Part shown: piece after piece, positions 4,742 to 7,641 of the stretch
Layout of the letters: every line of letters begins with the position of its first letter
Numbering within the stretch: position 1 is the stretch's first letter
Origin: Patescibacteria group bacterium
GTDB lineage: Bacteria > Patescibacteriota > Kazan-3B-28
Reading direction: 5' to 3'
Length of the DNA: 7,641 nucleotides
Assembly (NCBI GenBank): GCA_022703745.1
Contig: JAKLDB010000023.1
Span: 1 to 7,641 of the forward strand
The notes under the pieces: generated by a model
Seen by the model: the letters and a program-made list of their open reading frames with translations, nothing else
What the model was told of the DNA's origin: nothing
Databases searched by the model: none
Position numbers and translations under genes: made by a program

Positions 4742-5381
4742 AGCCAACAATCCATTGCAAAACGGCAATTACTGGTTCTAGCAGTAGATAAATTAGATTG
4801 GTGTTAAATAGCCTATCCGAAAAAATCAGCAGTAGAAGCGCAATTGGGCCAAATTGCTCAAGTCGTAAAATTGTCTCTTGACTAACATTGAAACTATCTA
4901 AAATTAGATACAAAATCTTAGAACCATCTAATGGTGGAATTGGGATTAAGTTGAACGCAGCAAGAAAAATATTTAGTGTTACCATGACTGCCAAGAAGGT
5001 ATATATTTGGCCGGTTGGTAGACTTTGATTTTCGATGAGATAGATTCTTCCAGGTATTGCGAATAGAATTGCGAGCAACATATTGGAAAGAGGACCACTG
5101 ATTGCAATCAGTACTTCATTAAAACGACTACGGCCGAGACGGGCTGGATTATATGGAACTGGCTTCCCCCACCCAAAACCTACTAGGAGGATCATAATGG
5201 TGCCCATTGGGTCTAGATGGGCTAATGGATTGAGGGTTAGTCGACCAAGATTCTTGGCAGTTGGATCCCCTAGTCGGTTGGCTATCCAGGCATGAGAAAA
5301 TTCATGGAAAGTAATCGCCACTACTAAAGCGACTATCAGGAAGATTGCGATATCAATACTTTGGAAGGCAGATAGCAACAT
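4722..5381 (-). CDS. Site-2 protease family membrane metallopeptidase (M50)
   Basis: This 219-aa integral membrane protein has the zinc-binding HEFSH (H26, E27, H30) inside the first hydrophobic segment (about 11-35). The third metal ligand motif is NLIPIPPLDGSKI, with D152. These two signatures define M50 site-2 proteases, which cut substrates within or near the membrane. The segment GRLTLNPLAHLDPMGTIMI (46-64), the GKPVPYNP loop and the ISGPLSNMLLAI helix (94-105) match the short M50 group lacking PDZ domains, common in CPR and Gram-positive bacteria. Four or five further hydrophobic helices follow. The natural substrate is unknown; anti-sigma factors or signal peptides are typical for the family. 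An AGGA about 11 bases upstream is a weak SD. It is transcribed away from rpmB across a 61-base gap. Confidence 0.93.
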   Translation of the reverse strand: MLLSAFQSIDIAIFLIVALVVAITFHEFSHAWIANRLGDPTAKNLGRLTLNPLAHLDPMGTIMILLVGFGWGKPVPYNPARLGRSRFNEVLIAISGPLSNMLLAILFAIPGRIYLIENQSLPTGQIYTFLAVMVTLNIFLAAFNLIPIPPLDGSKILYLILDSFNVSQETILRLEQFGPIALLLLIFSDRLFNTNLIYLLLEPVIAVLQWIVGSSTLPF

Positions 5382-5418
5382 AAAAATCTTGTCCTAAATT
5401 ACTTTTTTTGCTAACCTT

Positions 5419-5437
5419 GGTAGGTCATTAACCTATC
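5419..5437 (+). promoter_or_regulatory. Inverted repeat just upstream of rpmB
   Basis: GGTAGGT (5419-5425) pairs with ACCTATC (5431-5437) over 7 bp (one G-T) around loop CATTA. It ends 5 bases before the rpmB ATG. The only SD-like bases (GGTAGG) lie inside the left arm. It could be an operator for the divergent M50/rpmB pair or a leader hairpin that blocks translation. Confidence 0.4.
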
Positions 5438-5442
5438 CAATT

Positions 5443-5640
5443 ATGTCTAAGATTTGCTATATCTGCAACAAGCAGGCTACATCGGGCAACAACGTTAGTC
5501 ATTCCAAACGCCGTACCAAGCGGACTTTTGGTGCAAACTTGGTGGCTACAAAGATAGCTGGCAAGAATGTACTAGTTTGCGCAAGGTGTTTGAAGACTTT
5601 AACGAAGCCAGCAACTAAAAAGAAAGTTGCTAAGAAGTAA
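5443..5640 (+). CDS. rpmB: Ribosomal protein L28 (bL28), zinc-ribbon form
   Basis: bL28 is a component of the large ribosomal subunit. The 65-aa sequence has the family core SGNNVSHSKRRTKRTFGANL (14-33). Two CxxC pairs, C5/C8 (CYIC) and C46/C49 (CARC), form the zinc ribbon of the 'C+' version, which E. coli L28 lacks. The C-terminus is a lysine-rich tail (LTKPATKKKVAKK). The ATG is preceded by CCTATCCAATT with no usable SD outside the inverted repeat, so initiation is either SD-independent or controlled by that hairpin. tRNA-Thr and tRNA-Pro(CGG) follow on the same strand after 74 bases, with no clear terminator between. Confidence 0.95.
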   Translation: MSKICYICNKQATSGNNVSHSKRRTKRTFGANLVATKIAGKNVLVCARCLKTLTKPATKKKVAKK

Positions 5641-5682
5641 AAGGTCTCTATCTAGATTACTGTTTTATCTTTTTGACTTAGC

Positions 5683-5688
5683 TATACT
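5683..5688 (+). promoter_or_regulatory. Possible -10 (TATACT) for tRNA-Thr/tRNA-Pro
   Basis: TATACT matches consensus at 5 of 6 and lies 26 bases before the tRNA-Thr 5' end. The -35 at the right spacing is poor (CTGTTT, 5660-5665). A TTGACT at 5673-5678 is too close to it, and would instead need a weak -10 at 5696-5701 (TAGCCT). Readthrough from rpmB is an alternative. Confidence 0.35.
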
Positions 5689-5714
5689 AACAGTGTAGCC
5701 TAGCTCTTGGATTT

Positions 5715-5790
5715 GCCGATGTAGCTCAGCTGGTAGAGCAATACTTTCGTAAAGTAGAGGTCGTGGGTTCGACTCCCACCATCGGCTCCA
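5715..5790 (+). tRNA. tRNA-Thr (anticodon CGT)
   Basis: The 76-nt gene includes CCA. The acceptor GCCGATG/CATCGGC pairs fully. The D arm is GCTCAGCTGGTAGAGC. The anticodon stem ATACT/AGTAG has an A-G mismatch at its outer end, and loop TTCGTAA gives CGT (5748-5750), reading ACG. The T arm GTGGG-TTCGACT-CCCAC is regular and the discriminator is T. The last base of its CCA is immediately followed by the first base of tRNA-Pro. Confidence 0.95.
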
Positions 5791-5865
5791 CGGGGTGTAG
5801 CGCAGGAGTAGCGCGCGTCGTTCGGGACGACGAGGTCGCAGGTGCGAATCCTGTCACCCCGACCA
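5791..5865 (+). tRNA. tRNA-Pro (anticodon CGG) with unusual elbow
   Basis: The 75-nt gene includes CCA. The acceptor CGGGGTG/CACCCCG pairs fully with C1-G72 and A73, typical for proline. The D stem is GCGC/GCGC, the anticodon stem CGTCG/CGACG, and loop TTCGGGA gives CGG (5823-5825). The T loop reads TGCGAAT, so position 55 is G (5844), not the near-universal T. The short D loop AGGAGTA (5804-5810) lacks the normal GG at 18-19 and appears to have A18 G19. Stems are otherwise perfect, so it is probably functional. Confidence 0.92.
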
Positions 5866-5871
5866 GAATAG

Positions 5872-5902
5872 AAAGTGTCCTGCCGTAGATGCAGAACACT
5901 TT
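5872..5902. terminator. Hairpin terminator between convergent units
   Basis: AAAGTGT (5872-5878) pairs with ACACTTT (5896-5902). After one C-A mismatch, CTGC (5880-5883) pairs with GCAG (5891-5894) around a 7-base loop. On the plus strand it ends in TTTT, 6 bases after tRNA-Pro. On the minus strand it follows the 44-aa gene by 15 bases. It probably ends both units, more clearly the tRNA one. Confidence 0.6.
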
Positions 5903-5917
5903 TAGGGTACTTTCTCT

Positions 5918-6052
5918 TCATGGTCTTCCTCGCCGCGGGAACCGCTGACCAATTTTTTGGTCTTTTTCTCTCCTCGCCAATTCCGCAGCGTTCGTTTTCT
6001 TTTGCTTTTTCTTTCTTTTTTCCCGTTTTCCACGATCCTTCTCGTGACTCAT
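5918..6052 (-). CDS. Very basic 44-aa protein
   Basis: The frame begins MSHEKDRGKREKRKKKQKK, continues TNAAELARREKDQKIGQRF and ends PRRGRP before TGA. It has about 20 Lys/Arg residues, no hydrophobic segment and no cysteine. AGGAGGTGA, a 9-base perfect complement of the 16S 3' end, sits 5 bases before the ATG. This is by far the best ribosome-binding site in the window and fixes the start. It lies 62 bases downstream of gmk on the same strand, before a terminator-like hairpin, so it may end the lspA-rlu-gmk operon. Such lysine-rich short proteins can bind ribosomes or nucleic acids; no function is assigned here. Confidence 0.75.
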   Translation of the reverse strand: MSHEKDRGKREKRKKKQKKTNAAELARREKDQKIGQRFPRRGRP

Positions 6053-6057
6053 GGCAA

Positions 6058-6066
6058 TCACCTCCT
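6058..6066 (-). promoter_or_regulatory. Full-length Shine-Dalgarno site
   Basis: On the minus strand AGGAGGTGA is complementary over 9 bases to the bacterial 16S rRNA 3' end. GGAGG is 8 bases from the ATG of the 44-aa gene. Most other genes in the window have weak sites or none. Confidence 0.85.
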
Positions 6067-6093
6067 CGATAAAAGTACAGGTACCTGCAGACT

Positions 6094-6114
6094 ACACTCC
6101 AGTAGGTGGAATGT
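6094..6114 (-). other. Hairpin directly after the gmk stop codon
   Basis: On the minus strand ACATTCCA follows the gmk TAG at once and pairs with TGGAGTGT (8 bp, one T-G) around CCTAC. No T tract follows, so it may stabilise or process the message between gmk and the 44-aa gene rather than end it. Next comes the palindrome CAGGTACCTG (6078-6087). Confidence 0.45.
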
Positions 6115-6684
6115 CTAGCAATTTGTTATTTCTCGTTGGATGAGATCGGTTGCTTCAGAAACAATTTTTTCTAACTTACCGTCGTAGTTAATGATCCGAT
6201 GGGTAAAATATGGAGCTTCGGCAATTTCCTTTCGAGCAATTTTTAGACGGCTAAGAATTTCCTCTTTGGGTAGGTTACGTGCTTCTAGACGCTTACGGAG
6301 GGTATCGAAGGCGCTGGGAGTAATGAAGATTGTACAAGCTTCGGGATATTGTTCTTTTAGGAATATGGCTCCTTGGACGTCCACTACCCAGAGTGGAAAC
6401 TTGCCAGACTTTACTAGTTTTTCCACATCTTTCTTTTGGCTTCCGTAGTAGTGGTTGTTGTAGGTAGCCCATTCAAACATTTGGTTTTTTGCTATCAGCT
6501 GTTGGAATTTTTTTGGGGTAATAAAATGATACTCCCTGCCATCTCTTTCTCCCTTGCGCATAGTCCTGGTAGTGGTGGTAATTACTTTTGCTAAGGGAAG
6601 TTTGGCCTTAAGAAGTTCACGGGCAAGTGTAGTTTTGCCTACAGCAGAAGGACCGGTGATAACAAAAAATTTATCTAATTCCAT
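6115..6684 (-). CDS. gmk: Guanylate kinase
   Basis: Gmk phosphorylates GMP and dGMP to the diphosphates with ATP, an essential step in GTP and dGTP supply. The 189-aa protein starts with FFVITGPSAVGKTTL, whose P-loop at 11-18 differs slightly from the usual GPSGxGKS/T. The GMP-binding region follows: TTTTRTMRKGERDGREYHFI (36-55), Y80-G81 (HYYGS), and VVDVQGA (100-106), matching the family's E/VDVQGA. The lid and C-terminal helices include RLEARN (132-137). Length is slightly below the usual 200-210. The start at 6684 puts the first strand right before the P-loop. It overlaps the end of the pseudouridine synthase gene by 14 bases and has no SD, so translation is probably coupled. Confidence 0.96.
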   Translation of the reverse strand: MELDKFFVITGPSAVGKTTLARELLKAKLPLAKVITTTTRTMRKGERDGREYHFITPKKFQQLIAKNQMFEWATYNNHYYGSQKKDVEKLVKSGKFPLWVVDVQGAIFLKEQYPEACTIFITPSAFDTLRKRLEARNLPKEEILSRLKIARKEIAEAPYFTHRIINYDGKLEKIVSEATDLIQREITNC

Positions 6685-7327
6685 GTAGAAATTTATCCAA
6701 ATCTTGGGCTAGAGGAGAGGTGAATTTACGTATTTTTCCATCTTTATCCGTGAAGGAAATTTGGTGAGCATGGAGAAATTGACGCGGTGCGGAATCTGGT
6801 TTTCCATAAGTTTTGTCACCTACAACTGGAAATCCCAGACTGCTAAAATGTACACGTAGCTGATGCGTCCTCCCTGTTTTTGGATAGGCAGAGAGATATG
6901 TGTAGTGAGAATAATATTTTTTTACTTGGTAGATAGTTTCCGCCAAACGCCCTCCTGAAGCAGGCTCAAATCTAGTTCGCTTGGAGATATGACGGGATAA
7001 GGGAATTTGGATTGATCCTTTTTCGGGACTCAATTTGCCATGCACTAGAACTAAATATTCTTTTGTAATTTCATGCTTTTTGAATAGTTGTTTGAGGTAT
7101 TCAAATGTTGATTTTGTTTTAGCAACTAATAGTAGTCCGGAGGTGTCTTTGTCTAAACGGTGCAACAAACCGAACCTTTCTTGGGCGAGTGGTGAACGAG
7201 GTAAGTGTTTTTTTATCCAGTCCACCAGAGTGGGGCCGGTGTGGCCTGCGCCTTCGTGCACTACAAGACCAGCTGGTTTGTCTAGCACGAGAAGATTGGT
7301 GTCTTCGAAGATTATTTTTGGTTCCAT
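6671..7327 (-). CDS. RluA-family RNA pseudouridine synthase
   Basis: The enzyme converts uridine to pseudouridine in rRNA or tRNA. The 218-aa protein opens with IIFEDTNLLVLDKPAGLVVHEG, the family's first conserved block. HRLDKDTSGLLLVAKT (56-71) carries the catalytic aspartate D59. KTGRTHQLRVHFSSLGFPVVGD (165-186) and the final LHAHQISF complete the fold. It has no N-terminal S4 domain, so it is shorter than RluD or RluC and nearer the catalytic-core-only members; the target site cannot be told from sequence. Its ATG lies inside the lspA end (16-base overlap) and its own end overlaps gmk. An lspA-rluD-like pair is a common arrangement in bacteria. Confidence 0.93.
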   Translation of the reverse strand: MEPKIIFEDTNLLVLDKPAGLVVHEGAGHTGPTLVDWIKKHLPRSPLAQERFGLLHRLDKDTSGLLLVAKTKSTFEYLKQLFKKHEITKEYLVLVHGKLSPEKGSIQIPLSRHISKRTRFEPASGGRLAETIYQVKKYYSHYTYLSAYPKTGRTHQLRVHFSSLGFPVVGDKTYGKPDSAPRQFLHAHQISFTDKDGKIRKFTSPLAQDLDKFLHGIR

Positions 7328-7641
7328 GATGTTCGCATTAGCATTCCTATAGCGATAACAATACCGGTAGTAATTAGGATGTCTGGCAGGTTGATAAAAC
7401 TAAGATTTCCTAAGCGCCAGTAATCTGATACCCCACCAGAAAGAAGAGCGCGGTCCAACACATTACTTGCTCCCCCACCGACAACTAGTCCGAGTGCTAG
7501 AGCCCAAATGGTTCCCAGTTTCTTTTGGGAATAGAAGAGGTAGATCATTGCCACAAGAAATACTAGCATTACTGCGAAGATAACTGGAATGGGTAACATG
7601 ATGTTAAATGCCAATCCAAAGTTTGTAGTACTACCAGGAGT
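7312..7641 (-). CDS. lspA: Lipoprotein signal peptidase (signal peptidase II), 5' end beyond the window
   Basis: LspA cleaves the signal peptide of diacylglyceryl-modified prolipoproteins within the cytoplasmic membrane. The frame stays open to the window edge. The first visible residues TPGSTTNFGLAFNIMLPIP match the family's conserved N.G.AF.. block, so the TTG at 7614, a possible start, is internal. Over 109 visible residues there are hydrophobic segments at about 19-37 and 46-58. The catalytic pair is present: GGGASNVLDR (D63 from the edge) and SFINLPD (D87, the FNxAD position, with Pro for Ala). A last helix ILITTGIVIAIGMLM follows. The visible part is the C-terminal two thirds of the usual 150-170 residues. 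It heads an overlapping run with the pseudouridine synthase and gmk. Confidence 0.9.
   Translation of the reverse strand, partial: TPGSTTNFGLAFNIMLPIPVIFAVMLVFLVAMIYLFYSQKKLGTIWALALGLVVGGGASNVLDRALLSGGVSDYWRLGNLSFINLPDILITTGIVIAIGMLMRTSWNQK

Noticed and set aside
5700..5921. Minus-strand 73-codon frame
   Set aside because: It is an antisense translation of tRNA-Thr and tRNA-Pro (GDRIRTCDLVVPN, GGSRTHDLYFTK are typical tRNA artefacts).
5875..6072. Plus-strand 65-codon frame
   Set aside because: It is the antisense shadow of the 44-aa basic gene, which has a perfect SD on the minus strand.
1..7641. CRISPR array, insertion sequence or prophage
   Set aside because: No spaced direct repeats, transposase or phage genes are visible; nearly all coding space is housekeeping.

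Overview
The window looks like chromosomal core DNA from a small-genome bacterium, most likely a Patescibacteria (CPR) member. This is inferred from several traits together: compact core genes, long runs of overlapping reading frames, few Shine-Dalgarno sites, a short ribosomal protein L28 with a four-cysteine zinc ribbon, a PrmC with NLPY in place of NPPY, and tRNA genes that encode CCA. TGA is an ordinary stop here (it ends prfA, the PH-domain gene and a 44-residue gene), so the UGA=Gly code of Gracilibacteria/Absconditabacteria is unlikely. I see no phage, insertion sequence or CRISPR array.

Layout. Bases 1-80 hold the basic tail of an upstream gene (possibly L31) and a strong terminator. 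Next come prfA (release factor 1) and the overlapping prmC, which methylates the release-factor GGQ glutamine. Convergent to them on the minus strand is a run read from about 3562 down to 1950: a PH-domain membrane protein, a secreted AMIN-like protein, tRNA-Asp(GTC) and RNase HI. A plus-strand block from about 3580 to 4515 holds a 34-residue membrane ORF, tRNA-Arg(CCT), tRNA-Pro(GGG), a terminator, a promoter with an unrecognised 122-residue protein, a long hairpin and tRNA-Gly(CCC).

The stretch 4516-4721 has no confident gene: it contains a C/G-rich structured region and a doubtful 26-residue ORF. A site-2-protease-like M50 peptidase (minus) then stands divergent from rpmB (L28, plus). Two abutting tRNA genes, Thr(CGT) and Pro(CGG), follow rpmB. 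The end of the window is a minus-strand operon with overlapping genes: lspA (5' end cut off by the window edge), an RluA-family pseudouridine synthase, gmk, and a 44-residue very basic protein whose ribosome-binding site is a 9-base perfect match to the anti-SD.

The theme is translation: termination (RF1/PrmC), a ribosomal protein, six tRNAs and an RNA pseudouridine synthase, with nucleotide supply (Gmk), membrane processing (LspA, M50) and RNA-DNA hybrid removal (RNase HI). No obviously new multi-gene system is visible. The best leads are a tRNA-Pro(CGG) with altered elbow residues, the small unannotated proteins, the 122-residue orphan with its own promoter, and tRNA processing that would leave rnhA nearly leaderless.
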